In this document: positions 8,655-16,784 of the stretch, one piece after another
How positions within the stretch are numbered: the first letter of the stretch is position 1
How the letters are laid out: every line of letters starts with the position of its first letter
Source of the DNA: CAZMLC01 sp964567125
GTDB lineage: Bacteria > Verrucomicrobiota > Kiritimatiellia > RFP12 > UBA1067
Assembly (NCBI GenBank): GCA_964567125.1
Contig: CAZMLC010000001.1
Location: forward strand, 62,001 to 126,000
Length of the DNA: 64,000 nt
Direction: 5' to 3'
The notes under the pieces: generated by a model
Told to the model about the DNA's origin: nothing
The model's database searches: none
The model's input: the letters and a program-made list of their open reading frames with translations, nothing else
Program-made: the position numbers and the translations under genes

Positions 8655-9658
8655 CGTGCTTCTCCTGTTTTACCCTGTATCAGTGATTGAAATTTGAGCG
8701 CCGCTTGCTGACGCGCGGTTTGCAGAACGCCGGCGCAATCAACGCGCGCCCCACCCTGATTTTTACTCTGTTGCGCAGCCTCCATAAAGACAAACATGGC
8801 AATGGTCTCATCCGCAGGGACCGGCGGTGTGCCTGTCTTAAAGAAGACAAGGATCTCCTTCAGCAGCTTTTCATATCCCTCAAATTTTCCAACCTCAATC
8901 GTGCCATCGCGCGTTATAGCTTCGCCCGCATAGGTCTTCTTCGCGACAAACGTTCCGATCCGCCCATCCTGCCATGTCCCGACGGTCACATCAGAATCAG
9001 GCCCGACCTGCCGCTGCACCGATTGACACCCTGTGCCCATCAATGTGAACAGCAGTTCTACGCCGTGGATACCATACCACATCAGATCGGGATGCGTTGG
9101 TTCGATGGTACAGGGACTGTAGGTCGTCGCGCCGGAAACAGGCCCGTAGACGCCGGTTCGAATCGCCTGCGCCTTGCCCATATAGCGCAGACTGGAGGCC
9201 GAGAACATCGGGACCTTGTAGTGCTGGCTCAGCTGAAAGAGCACGAGGCAATCGACCAGCGATGCTGCAATCGGCTTATCAATAAAGAGACGCTTGCCCG
9301 CCTTGAAGACCGGCACGGCCTGCTCAAGATGGACGCGGCCATCGTTTGACTCCAGGAGCACCACATCGCACTTCTGGACAAGCGCATCAATTGAATCGAC
9401 GATTTCAGGACCGAAGGGCTTCACCTCCTCAAGATATTTCGGCACGCGATTGGTACTCGAAGCAATGTCCCGGCTGCCCTGCGGATAGATCACGTTCACA
9501 CGAAATCCGGCATACGCAGCGGGCCGGTTCGTCCCATTCAACAACTTGGTAAAAGCCGTCGCATGCGAGGTGTCAAGCCCGATCAACCCGACACGCACGT
9601 CATCCGCACAGCAGGAAAGCGTTACCACACAGTACAAAAAAAATACATACTTATGCAT
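8651..9658 (-). CDS. Exported Gfo/Idh/MocA-family oxidoreductase, Sec or lipoprotein-type leader
   Basis: First gene of the seven-gene operon; 335 residues from ATG 9658, which has GAGGA six bases upstream. The leader MHKYVFFLYCVVTLSCC is hydrophobic, and the LSCC end could be a lipobox. The dinucleotide-binding start is VRVGLIGLDTSHATAF, lacking the usual GxGxxG, and the catalytic EKP is replaced by DKP (LFIDKPIAA). A histidine-bearing segment WYGIHGVELLFTLMG follows. It is shorter and more divergent than the next gene, so the two are unlikely to be redundant: one may oxidise and the other reduce, or one may be a non-canonical family member. Function is inferred. Confidence 0.8.
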   Translation of the reverse strand: MHKYVFFLYCVVTLSCCADDVRVGLIGLDTSHATAFTKLLNGTNRPAAYAGFRVNVIYPQGSRDIASSTNRVPKYLEEVKPFGPEIVDSIDALVQKCDVVLLESNDGRVHLEQAVPVFKAGKRLFIDKPIAASLVDCLVLFQLSQHYKVPMFSASSLRYMGKAQAIRTGVYGPVSGATTYSPCTIEPTHPDLMWYGIHGVELLFTLMGTGCQSVQRQVGPDSDVTVGTWQDGRIGTFVAKKTYAGEAITRDGTIEVGKFEGYEKLLKEILVFFKTGTPPVPADETIAMFVFMEAAQQSKNQGGARVDCAGVLQTARQQAALKFQSLIQGKTGEAR

Positions 9659-9687
9659 AAAATCCTCGTAACCAGTTTGTGTTATGT

Positions 9688-9717
9688 ATATTGTGGCATT
9701 TCCATACAAATTATCAA
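9688..9717 (-). promoter_or_regulatory. Possible promoter of the seven-gene glycan/hexuronate operon
   Basis: Minus strand TTGATA (9712-9717), 18-base spacer, CAATAT (9688-9693), about 30 bases before the first start. It lies back to back with the promoter at 9762-9790, so this 130-base divergent region is where a regulator would be expected to bind. The -10 box is weak. Confidence 0.35.
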
Positions 9718-9761
9718 GTTGAAAAGGATCGATACGCCCGTTTATCGTTAGCGACTCTTTC

Positions 9762-9790
9762 TTGACGACGCTTGCCATCCCTTGTATAGT
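9762..9790 (+). promoter_or_regulatory. Promoter immediately upstream of the peptidase-like gene
   Basis: TTGACG (9762-9767), a 17-base spacer and TATAGT (9785-9790) form a near-consensus promoter. The -10 box ends one base before an ATG (9792) and seven before another (9798). Transcription would therefore begin at or near the second ATG, suggesting a leaderless mRNA. Confidence 0.6.
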
Positions 9791-9791
9791 G

Positions 9792-11372
9792 ATGAAAATG
9801 ATTTATGCCTATCTATGTTGTGTTGCGCTTCTGGCAAATGTGGTCCACGCCGCAGGCGATTGGGAAAAACCCCGTTACTTTCCCAATATTGGTTTTTCCA
9901 TGCCTTTTCTGCGCTATGCGAAAGCGGATCCGGTTCCACCACCGGAAACGACTGCTTTTTTGCTGGCAACAGGCCGCACGACAACGCGCGAGGATCTGTT
10001 TGATCCCGATGATCTCTGGTTCAACCAGGAGTGCTGCGCGCGCTGGGTCAACGACGCGGGCCAATCACTGATTGTTGCGCGCATAGCCCATCGTCCCCTG
10101 CCGAATACGGGCGAAGGAATCACGCGTGCCGCATTTAAAGCGGCACTGTCGATGCCGTCGAGTCAAATCGCGGTCTCCAATGCGAGCCATCTGAAGGAGT
10201 GGGTGGAGCGGTATGTCGGTGCGACGGTCGCATCCGGCGAACATGTCAAGGGGACTTCATTCGACCTTGAGGAAGTACTCTATTTTCCCTGTGACCTAAC
10301 CAATACGCTCATCTACGCCTTTCGCCCGCAAAACAGTGAAACCACCTCAGCCAAAACGTGGTTTTGCGCAATCTACCAAGCGAGCGATGTGCGTAACCTA
10401 GAGGACTTCCGATCGGATTTTGAAGCCAATTTCCTTACACAGATCAAAACGAAGACCGCACGCAAAGGCGATGCGGTCAGCGCACTCGCCGTCACGGCAA
10501 AGACACCTCCGAACGTGGATCGGCCCGATGACCCAATTCGCCTTGAAGCGCGCAAGAGCATTGAAAATTACGCGGATTGGTGGATCTACGAAGTCAACGG
10601 CTACGTCATTCTTTCCGATGTCGACCCCGATACGGGAAAAACACTTGTCAATGCGTTGCGCGCGAATCTGCCGATCTTGCAGAAGGCTTACGCCATGCTG
10701 GCACCGCCTTTTTCGGGCGATCATGACATCTCCGTGCTCAGGATCTTCCGCAACCCTGCGGATTACGTGCGCTATGTTGGCGAGGCGTACAGTTGGACGG
10801 AAGGTCTATGGATGGCTAAGCGCCGCGAGCTGGTCGTCCTCTATGCCGATAACACAACACGCCTGCTGCGCGTGATTCAGCACGAGGCTTTTCACCAGTA
10901 CATTTCGTATGCCTACTGCATGCAGACACCAGCACCGTGGTTCAACGAGGGGCACGCCATGCTGGTCGAACAGGCGACGATTTCCAAGAAATCCGTTGTC
11001 ACGCTTCCGGAAGACGAAGAACGGCTGGCGCTCCTGCTGGAAAATCTCGATGTCGTTTGCGCCAACATGGAGGCTTTTCTGTTTGCCACGTACGATCAAT
11101 TTTACGGCGGCACCGATGCCGAACGCCAACTCAAATACGCCATGGCTTATGGCATCGTCTATTATCTACAAAAAAGTAAGCTGCAAGAACGCGAGGCCCC
11201 TTACGCCTGGCTGATCGACACCTATGCGGAGACCACACAGCAAGCCAACGATTACCAGGAGGCGAACCAACGTCTGCTCGCAAAAATCGACATCGCGGAT
11301 TTTGTCGAGAAATTCAGTGCGTTCTGGCGCAAGCGGCAAGGCAATGCAATCACCCTTCAAACGAAAGAATAA
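9792..11372 (+). CDS. Secreted gluzincin-type peptidase-like protein (HExxH, peptidase MA/DUF1570-like)
   Basis: Probable exported metallopeptidase or cell-wall-associated protein; 526 residues from ATG 9792, or 524 from ATG 9798. A Sec signal runs over the first ~20 residues (MIYAYLCCVALLANVVHA). The zinc-site motif HEAFH is at about residues 364-368, followed about 20 residues later by NEGHA, whose Glu would be the third ligand, as in gluzincins. The N-terminal 300 residues have no recognised domain. No Shine-Dalgarno is seen, and the promoter position favours leaderless translation from 9798. Six bases separate it from the antiporter gene. Activity is inferred from the motif spacing only. 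Confidence 0.7.
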   Translation: MKMIYAYLCCVALLANVVHAAGDWEKPRYFPNIGFSMPFLRYAKADPVPPPETTAFLLATGRTTTREDLFDPDDLWFNQECCARWVNDAGQSLIVARIAHRPLPNTGEGITRAAFKAALSMPSSQIAVSNASHLKEWVERYVGATVASGEHVKGTSFDLEEVLYFPCDLTNTLIYAFRPQNSETTSAKTWFCAIYQASDVRNLEDFRSDFEANFLTQIKTKTARKGDAVSALAVTAKTPPNVDRPDDPIRLEARKSIENYADWWIYEVNGYVILSDVDPDTGKTLVNALRANLPILQKAYAMLAPPFSGDHDISVLRIFRNPADYVRYVGEAYSWTEGLWMAKRRELVVLYADNTTRLLRVIQHEAFHQYISYAYCMQTPAPWFNEGHAMLVEQATISKKSVVTLPEDEERLALLLENLDVVCANMEAFLFATYDQFYGGTDAERQLKYAMAYGIVYYLQKSKLQEREAPYAWLIDTYAETTQQANDYQEANQRLLAKIDIADFVEKFSAFWRKRQGNAITLQTKE

Positions 11373-11378
11373 ACAGGC

Positions 11379-12767
11379 ATGGAACAACTGACCTATCTTG
11401 TGATGTTTCTCTCGCTGATCGCATTGATCGCCATTATTCCCTTACTGGTGAAGCGGTGGCATGTCCCGTCTGTCGTAGCGATCATGTCTATCGGCATCAT
11501 CATCGGTCCAGGCGCGTTAAACTATTTTGACCACATGAACGTTTGGATGGGGCATGCGGTCGACACCGCGGCACTCTACAGCATCGTGAATGCGATTGGC
11601 TTTCTTGGCCTCGTCTTCCTCATGGCCTTAGCCGGCATGGAGGTCGATCTGCGCATGTTGAAAACCGAAAAGCTGGCTGTTTCATCTCTGAGCATCCTGA
11701 CGTTTGCCTTGCCTGCCGCTGCGGGGTATTTCACCTACTGGCTCTTTGAGCGCACGGACATGCTCGGCGCGTTTGTCTATGCTTCGCTCTTTGCGTCGCA
11801 CTCCATCGGCATCGTATTTCCCGTCATCCGCGAACTCGGCATTGTGCGCACGCGCTTTGGCATCGCGGTCCTCTCTTCGACGGTGATCACGGATATCGCC
11901 AGTTTGATCCTTCTCGCCATCTGCGTGCAGTACAAACGCTTTGAATGTTCCGCGGATTCCACGCACCATCTGCAAAGTTTCTCCCTGCTCGACCATGTGG
12001 ATCTGACCTTTCTCGGCAATTGGTTCGGCCCTGCGTTTCTGGGCATTATCCTGCTCTATATTCTGCTTGTCATGCTCCTGCTGCCGCTCTTCTGGCGCTG
12101 GCTCTCGCACGTACTCCCGCAAAATGATGACCTCAATGTCACCTATTTCCTGCTCGCGGTTCTTGTAATCGTGTTGCTGGGGGAAATGCTGGGTATCAAT
12201 CTGATTGTCGGAGCATTTGTGGCCGGTATGGCCGTGGCGCGGTCGCACGGATTTGAGGAACCGGGAAAAGTACTGACGCACAAACTGGAGGGCATCGGCT
12301 TTGGACTCGTCATCCCGTTCCTCTTTCTCAGCATCGGGTTTCAAGCCAACATCGGCGTACTCGTCCAATCCTGGACGAACATGACTATTGCCGTTGCAAC
12401 GGTCATCGGGCTCGTCTCTAGCAAAGTACTGTCAGGATGGCTCGCGATGCGCATTTCGGGCTTTGACAACGCAAAAGGACTTTGCGCGGGACTGATGACG
12501 GTTCCACAACTCTCAGCCACACTCGCCGCTGCCGCAGTCGCCCTCAACCTCAAGATGCTGTCCGAGGACTTCTTTAACGCGATCGTCTTCCTATCATTGA
12601 TGACGACGCTTCCTGTGCCCACGCTGGTCCGCTATGTGATTGCGCATTATCACATCCAATTCCAGCCCGCCGACGCGATCCAAAAAACGCTTGTCGGAAT
12701 ACGCGTTGAAACGCAATGCGGCGCGCAGGGAAAAGCGGGACAGCGCTACACCGATATCTCCGTCTAG
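11379..12767 (+). CDS. CPA2-family cation/proton antiporter (Kef/NapA type)
   Basis: Inner-membrane monovalent cation/proton exchanger; 462 residues with about 12-13 hydrophobic segments. Typical segments are MSIGIIIGPGALNY, GLVFLMALAGMEVDL (residues ~78-92, the LAGxE/D motif of CPA2 proteins), LLGEMLGINLIVGAFVAGMA and MTVPQLSATLAAAAVAL. There is no C-terminal RCK/TrkA_N domain, so it is a transporter-only member. It follows the peptidase-like gene after six bases and is probably co-transcribed. Ion specificity cannot be read. Confidence 0.85.
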   Translation: MEQLTYLVMFLSLIALIAIIPLLVKRWHVPSVVAIMSIGIIIGPGALNYFDHMNVWMGHAVDTAALYSIVNAIGFLGLVFLMALAGMEVDLRMLKTEKLAVSSLSILTFALPAAAGYFTYWLFERTDMLGAFVYASLFASHSIGIVFPVIRELGIVRTRFGIAVLSSTVITDIASLILLAICVQYKRFECSADSTHHLQSFSLLDHVDLTFLGNWFGPAFLGIILLYILLVMLLLPLFWRWLSHVLPQNDDLNVTYFLLAVLVIVLLGEMLGINLIVGAFVAGMAVARSHGFEEPGKVLTHKLEGIGFGLVIPFLFLSIGFQANIGVLVQSWTNMTIAVATVIGLVSSKVLSGWLAMRISGFDNAKGLCAGLMTVPQLSATLAAAAVALNLKMLSEDFFNAIVFLSLMTTLPVPTLVRYVIAHYHIQFQPADAIQKTLVGIRVETQCGAQGKAGQRYTDISV

Positions 12768-12797
12768 CGCGCAAAGCAGCTATTTTGCTGTCGCGCG
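12768..12797. terminator. Possible convergent hairpin between antiporter and SWEET-like gene
   Basis: An outer 5-base GC stem (12768-12772 with 12793-12797) encloses an inner 4-base stem (12777-12780 with 12787-12790). It sits over the abutting stop codons of two convergent genes. There is no T-run, so termination is only suggested. Confidence 0.3.
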
Positions 12798-13067
12798 ATA
12801 ACGCCAATAGAGATAGAGGTCAAAGGCGACCATACAGAGGTTGATGCCGTAAAACCAGATGATATAGCGGGCAAGTACCGACGCGTCTGCGGCTGGTGGG
12901 TTGATGATTTTATGCATCATTCCCGCGGCATAGCCGATAACAACCAGCGCAAGGAAGAACGGACTCTTCCCTTTTATGACTTTTGTCCGCAGCGTCCGCG
13001 CGATTGCAAACGGCCAGCTGGCGCCGAAGCAAAGCAACATGATCAATTCAAAAATATAACTGTGCAT
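12780..13067 (-). CDS. Small SWEET/PQ-loop-like membrane protein
   Basis: A 95-residue protein with three hydrophobic segments: residues about 5-22, 37-52 and 66-86. The short motif GASWPFAIARTLRTK followed by KGKSPFFL recalls the PQ-loop arrangement of SemiSWEET sugar transporters, which are about this size and work as dimers. It starts eight bases after the sugar kinase stop, so a role in sugar entry for that kinase is plausible. The assignment is a fold-level guess; otherwise it is an uncharacterised three-helix membrane protein. The Shine-Dalgarno is poor. Confidence 0.6.
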   Translation of the reverse strand: MHSYIFELIMLLCFGASWPFAIARTLRTKVIKGKSPFFLALVVIGYAAGMMHKIINPPAADASVLARYIIWFYGINLCMVAFDLYLYWRYRATAK

Positions 13068-13075
13068 AACGTGAT

Positions 13076-14581
13076 TTACTCTGCATGAAAGAAGGGTCTG
13101 AGTGCCTCAATCGCGGCACAATACCGTTGATACCGCGCGGCATAGACCGGCGCTTTTGCCGGCTCCGGTTCATAGCGCTGCGCCACGCGCGTCATTGCCT
13201 GTACCGCCTGCGCCCAGGACGCATACACGCCGCTGGCGACTGCGGCCGCGATGGCAGCCCCCAGCGCACCGAGTTCGCTGCCCGCCGGAACTTCGACGGG
13301 AATCTGGAAGACATCCGCAAACATCTGCACCCACACCGCGCTCTTGGAGGCTCCGCCGGTTAGGCGGATCACGTCCGGACGCGGCCGGAATTTACACAGG
13401 CGGTTCAGATGGTAATTGTGCGAGAAGATACACCCTTCGTACACCGCGCGCATCACATCGTTCCGCGTCATCCGATGATCCATCCCGAGAATGCACGACT
13501 TAAATCCAGCGCCGACGTTCGAACCATACAGGAAGGGCAGGAAGAGCGGATCCGCTTCGCAAACCGGACGCTCGGCAACCGTTGCATCGGCCCATTGCCA
13601 AAGCGACTGTCCCTTCAACATGGTCTTTTTTTCGCTGAGAAACTCAGCCGCAAACCACTCCAGATTACCTGCGCCGGTCGGCGACCCCTCGAGCATGAGA
13701 TACCAGCCGGGTATGCTGTAGCAGGTGGTCATGAAGAGATCTTTGTCAATCAGCGGTTGCTGCGCGATATACTGATTGTTTCCCCATGTCCCGGCCACCA
13801 TGACTAAGGCGGCTTCATCGATACACCCGGAGGCCAATCCGCAGGCATCAATGTCAAACATGCCGCCGGCCACCGGCGTACCGATCTTAAGTCCTGTCAG
13901 TGCCGCGGCTTCCGCGGTCACGGAGCCGCACACGTCCGCAGTCTTGACCAGCGGCGGAAAAAGACGTTTCATTTCGGGAATACCGAACAATTCCAGCACG
14001 GAGTCATCATACGACTCGGTCACCACGTTCATCAGACTTGTGGCGCTCATGTCGGTCAATTCCATGGCAATGCGGCCCGTCAGACAATAGCGGATATAAT
14101 CTTTGGCCATCAGCAACGATGATGCGCGCGCCAGCGTCTCGGGCTCATGTTCGCGCAACCAGGCAAGCAACGCATTGGGCTGTGCGGGCCAGATGCATTG
14201 CGTGATTTTGGGCAATGCCTGCTGATCAATACCACGCGCTTTCCAATCCGCAATAATCGCAGCAGCACGGCCGTCCATGGAATTGATGCCATTGCGCACA
14301 GGGCGCCCTTCCGCATCGATCAGATAGAGTCCATTGCCATGTCCGGTACAAGCCACGCCCGCGATTTCAGAGGCATCAACGCCCGATTTCTCGATCGCCT
14401 CGCGGATCGCTGCGGCTGTTCCCAGCCACATGGCCTCCATATTGCGCTCACTCCAGTCCGGATGCGGCGAGAGAATCTCAACAGGTCGCCCCGCAGAGGC
14501 TAATTCGCGTCCATCCGCGGCAAATACCGCGGCCTTGGACATGGTTCCACCATTGTCAACCCCTACGAAATAGTGTGCCAT
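13076..14581 (-). CDS. FGGY-family carbohydrate kinase, L-xylulokinase (LyxK)-like
   Basis: ATP-dependent sugar kinase of 501 residues, cytoplasmic. The N-terminal phosphate-1 loop is VGVDNGGTMSKAAVF. The middle GHGNGLYLID and SMDGRAAAI segments, and PVAGGMFDIDACGLASG in the second half, resemble E. coli LyxK, with the ATP-binding GGASKSAVWVQM near the C-terminus. Substrate is probably a ketopentose or ketohexose, but FGGY members are hard to separate by eye. It lies 18 bases after a DUF1080 gene and eight bases before the SWEET-like gene, a likely three-gene operon. AGAGGA precedes ATG 14581. Confidence 0.83.
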   Translation of the reverse strand: MAHYFVGVDNGGTMSKAAVFAADGRELASAGRPVEILSPHPDWSERNMEAMWLGTAAAIREAIEKSGVDASEIAGVACTGHGNGLYLIDAEGRPVRNGINSMDGRAAAIIADWKARGIDQQALPKITQCIWPAQPNALLAWLREHEPETLARASSLLMAKDYIRYCLTGRIAMELTDMSATSLMNVVTESYDDSVLELFGIPEMKRLFPPLVKTADVCGSVTAEAAALTGLKIGTPVAGGMFDIDACGLASGCIDEAALVMVAGTWGNNQYIAQQPLIDKDLFMTTCYSIPGWYLMLEGSPTGAGNLEWFAAEFLSEKKTMLKGQSLWQWADATVAERPVCEADPLFLPFLYGSNVGAGFKSCILGMDHRMTRNDVMRAVYEGCIFSHNYHLNRLCKFRPRPDVIRLTGGASKSAVWVQMFADVFQIPVEVPAGSELGALGAAIAAAVASGVYASWAQAVQAMTRVAQRYEPEPAKAPVYAARYQRYCAAIEALRPFFHAE

Positions 14582-14599
14582 ACGAGCGTCCTCTTTGCG

Positions 14600-15595
14600 C
14601 TAGCGAATGCGCGGTTGCAGTTGGATATTGCGGTACTCGACCTTAGTATGATCGCCCTGAAAATAGATCGGGCCGGGCTTGGAGTCATCCGCATCTAACG
14701 CGCCGCCGGTACAGCCCTCGACCGGCTGATTATCCTGAACCGTCACGCCATTCAGAATCACGGTCACATGGCGGTCAACCAAGGTGATGTCGTAGGTCTG
14801 CCACTCACCCGCAGGCTTGGAGGCATTAACTGTCGGCATTAAACGGCTGTAGATCGCGCCAATCATCCCCATGGAGGGTTTTGCACCGTAGGTCGCCGTT
14901 GTCTGCACCTCATAGCGTCCGCGCAGATAAACGCCGCTGTTGCCGCGTTCCGGCAGGCGGAATTCCAACGTGAGCCGGAAATCCTCGAATTCGCGCACCG
15001 TGCGCAAGTTGCCGAACTGGGGCGGATGATCGCCCTCCTCGAGTTTGGGCTCGTTCGTCAATATACCCTCTTTCACCGACCACGCGGAGACATCTTTCGG
15101 ATTCGTCAAACACCATCCATCCAGATTTTTGCCGTTAAAAAGCTGAATCGGCGCGCCGAATTTCACCTGTTTTAAATCCGGTGCCGGCGGCATGGGCTTT
15201 GCCCGCGTGTAGCTCAGCGTCTGATCGCGCAGTACGGTTCCATCCTTCAGGACGCCACCCAGTCCGATCAACATCCCGCAATCGCAATCCTTGAACATCG
15301 AAAAACGGAGGGTGCCCTCATTGACGCGCCGCATGCCTTTGGCCGTCATGACCCAGCGATCTTTGGGAAACTCGAAAAACAAACTTGATTCAGCCATCTG
15401 GATATTGCGACACGGTTCAACGCCGCCAATCTCCCACATGAGCAAGACTTCCGCAGGCGTCTTTTCGGTATCGACCTTCAACCACCCTGCTCCACCCGAC
15501 GGCGTCTTCAAACACCACACGCCATCGTACGGCGTCGCCGCAGACACGCAACACGCCAGCAGACTCCCCGCAACCAAACTCAATCCTCGCTTCAT
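14600..15595 (-). CDS. Exported DUF1080 protein with extra N-terminal beta domain
   Basis: A 331-residue secreted protein: signal peptide MKRGLSLVAGSLLACCVSA, then a ~110-residue beta-rich domain beginning YDGVWCLKTPSGGAGWLKV, then a DUF1080 domain from IQLFNGKDLDGW to the end (YRNIQLQPRIR). The DUF1080 part carries GNSGVYLRGRYEVQ and RHVTVILNGVTVQDNQP. It is a clear paralogue of the protein at 18201-19202, including the N-terminal domain. A role in 3-keto-glycoside cleavage is inferred. ATG 15595 is chosen because the signal peptide starts there; AGGGGG lies about ten bases upstream. It is the first gene of the unit with the LyxK-like kinase. Confidence 0.83.
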   Translation of the reverse strand: MKRGLSLVAGSLLACCVSAATPYDGVWCLKTPSGGAGWLKVDTEKTPAEVLLMWEIGGVEPCRNIQMAESSLFFEFPKDRWVMTAKGMRRVNEGTLRFSMFKDCDCGMLIGLGGVLKDGTVLRDQTLSYTRAKPMPPAPDLKQVKFGAPIQLFNGKNLDGWCLTNPKDVSAWSVKEGILTNEPKLEEGDHPPQFGNLRTVREFEDFRLTLEFRLPERGNSGVYLRGRYEVQTTATYGAKPSMGMIGAIYSRLMPTVNASKPAGEWQTYDITLVDRHVTVILNGVTVQDNQPVEGCTGGALDADDSKPGPIYFQGDHTKVEYRNIQLQPRIR

Positions 15596-15703
15596 CTCAG
15601 CAAACCCCCTATTCTGTGAACGCACAATCCATGCATTCACCGCTTTAATTTATACATGTTAATGCTTAGAGCACATCGCGCTCCATCGTGCCAACAGAAA
15701 TCA

Positions 15704-16702
15704 TCACGGCGCCAGTGTCGCGTAGAGCCACTGATCGATCGCCTTCATCATCGTGCGCTTCGCCTGTGTCAGCGGCTCATAAATGGTGCATCCGGCTGCG
15801 CGCGCATGCCCACCGCCACCGAACTTCTTGACCAGTTCTGTCGCATCGAGCGGCTCGCGCGTGCGCACACTGACGCGCGTCTCCGCATGGTCATCTTCGT
15901 TGCCGTAGAAAAAGAGCGCCACGCGGTTGCCAGCCAGATTGCGCGGAATATCGATCACATCTTCCGCATCGGCCTTGGTGCCTTCGGTCTCTTCAAAATC
16001 GCGACCGGTCAGCGAAACCGAGGCGATCTCGCCATCGTGCAGAATGGTCAATGTCCGAAACGCACGGCGTTTCAGCTCAATGTTGGTGTTGGAAAACGAG
16101 GCGTAAATCTTGTCGTTGATCAGCGAGGTGCGCACGCCGTACTTCACCAAGTCGGCGCCACAGCGCAACGTCGACGGCAAGGTGCTGTCATAGGCAAAAC
16201 GTCCCGAATCCGTGATCACCGCGACCCAAAGCGCTTCAGCCGTAATTTGATCGATCGGCCATTTTGCGCGGCGCGCCAGCTTCCAGATCAATTCGCCCGT
16301 TGAGGCCGCCTTTTCAACCCAGTTGTAGGTGCCGAAGCAGCTGTTGGTGATATGGTGATCAATACAGACCACCGGCAGTTTTGACAGCAGCGGTTGGATC
16401 GGCTCCGGCACGCGATCCGCCGCGGCACAATCCACAGTGATTACGAGGTCAAACGGCTTTTTTACGGCTTTCTCCGGCGCAACCAGAAGCTCAACACCGC
16501 GCAAGAAGCCAGGTCCCCCCAGACCTTTGCGTTCGCCGGCGGCAACCGCTTCGATGCCGGCTTGATTGAGCAGCCGCGCAAGCGCGATCATACTTCCCAG
16601 AGAATCGCCATCCGTGCGAATATGTCCTGAGATCAGAACGCGTTTCGCTTTACGGATGACAGCGATAATGTCCGAAACCGTTGAATGCCTCTTCGTTTTC
16701 AT
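15704..16702 (-). CDS. nrnA: DHH/DHHA1 phosphoesterase, NrnA-like nanoRNase/pAp phosphatase
   Basis: Degrades short oligoribonucleotides and/or 3'-phosphoadenosine 5'-phosphate; cytoplasmic, 332 residues. The DHH domain shows SGHIRTDGDSLGSMIAL (residues ~21-37), VITVDCAAADR and CIDHHITN. The C-terminal DHHA1 domain has the GGGGHARAAG motif. All metal-binding residues of the family are present. It follows proA after 82 bases. The segment before the start has no good Shine-Dalgarno. Confidence 0.9.
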   Translation of the reverse strand: MKTKRHSTVSDIIAVIRKAKRVLISGHIRTDGDSLGSMIALARLLNQAGIEAVAAGERKGLGGPGFLRGVELLVAPEKAVKKPFDLVITVDCAAADRVPEPIQPLLSKLPVVCIDHHITNSCFGTYNWVEKAASTGELIWKLARRAKWPIDQITAEALWVAVITDSGRFAYDSTLPSTLRCGADLVKYGVRTSLINDKIYASFSNTNIELKRRAFRTLTILHDGEIASVSLTGRDFEETEGTKADAEDVIDIPRNLAGNRVALFFYGNEDDHAETRVSVRTREPLDATELVKKFGGGGHARAAGCTIYEPLTQAKRTMMKAIDQWLYATLAP

Positions 16703-16784
16703 GTCTATTACGGAACAAAGCCCGTATCACTCCTCGTTGTGTTGCGCGTCACAGACGCCATCCGCGCAGAACTGTCGCGTTCGC

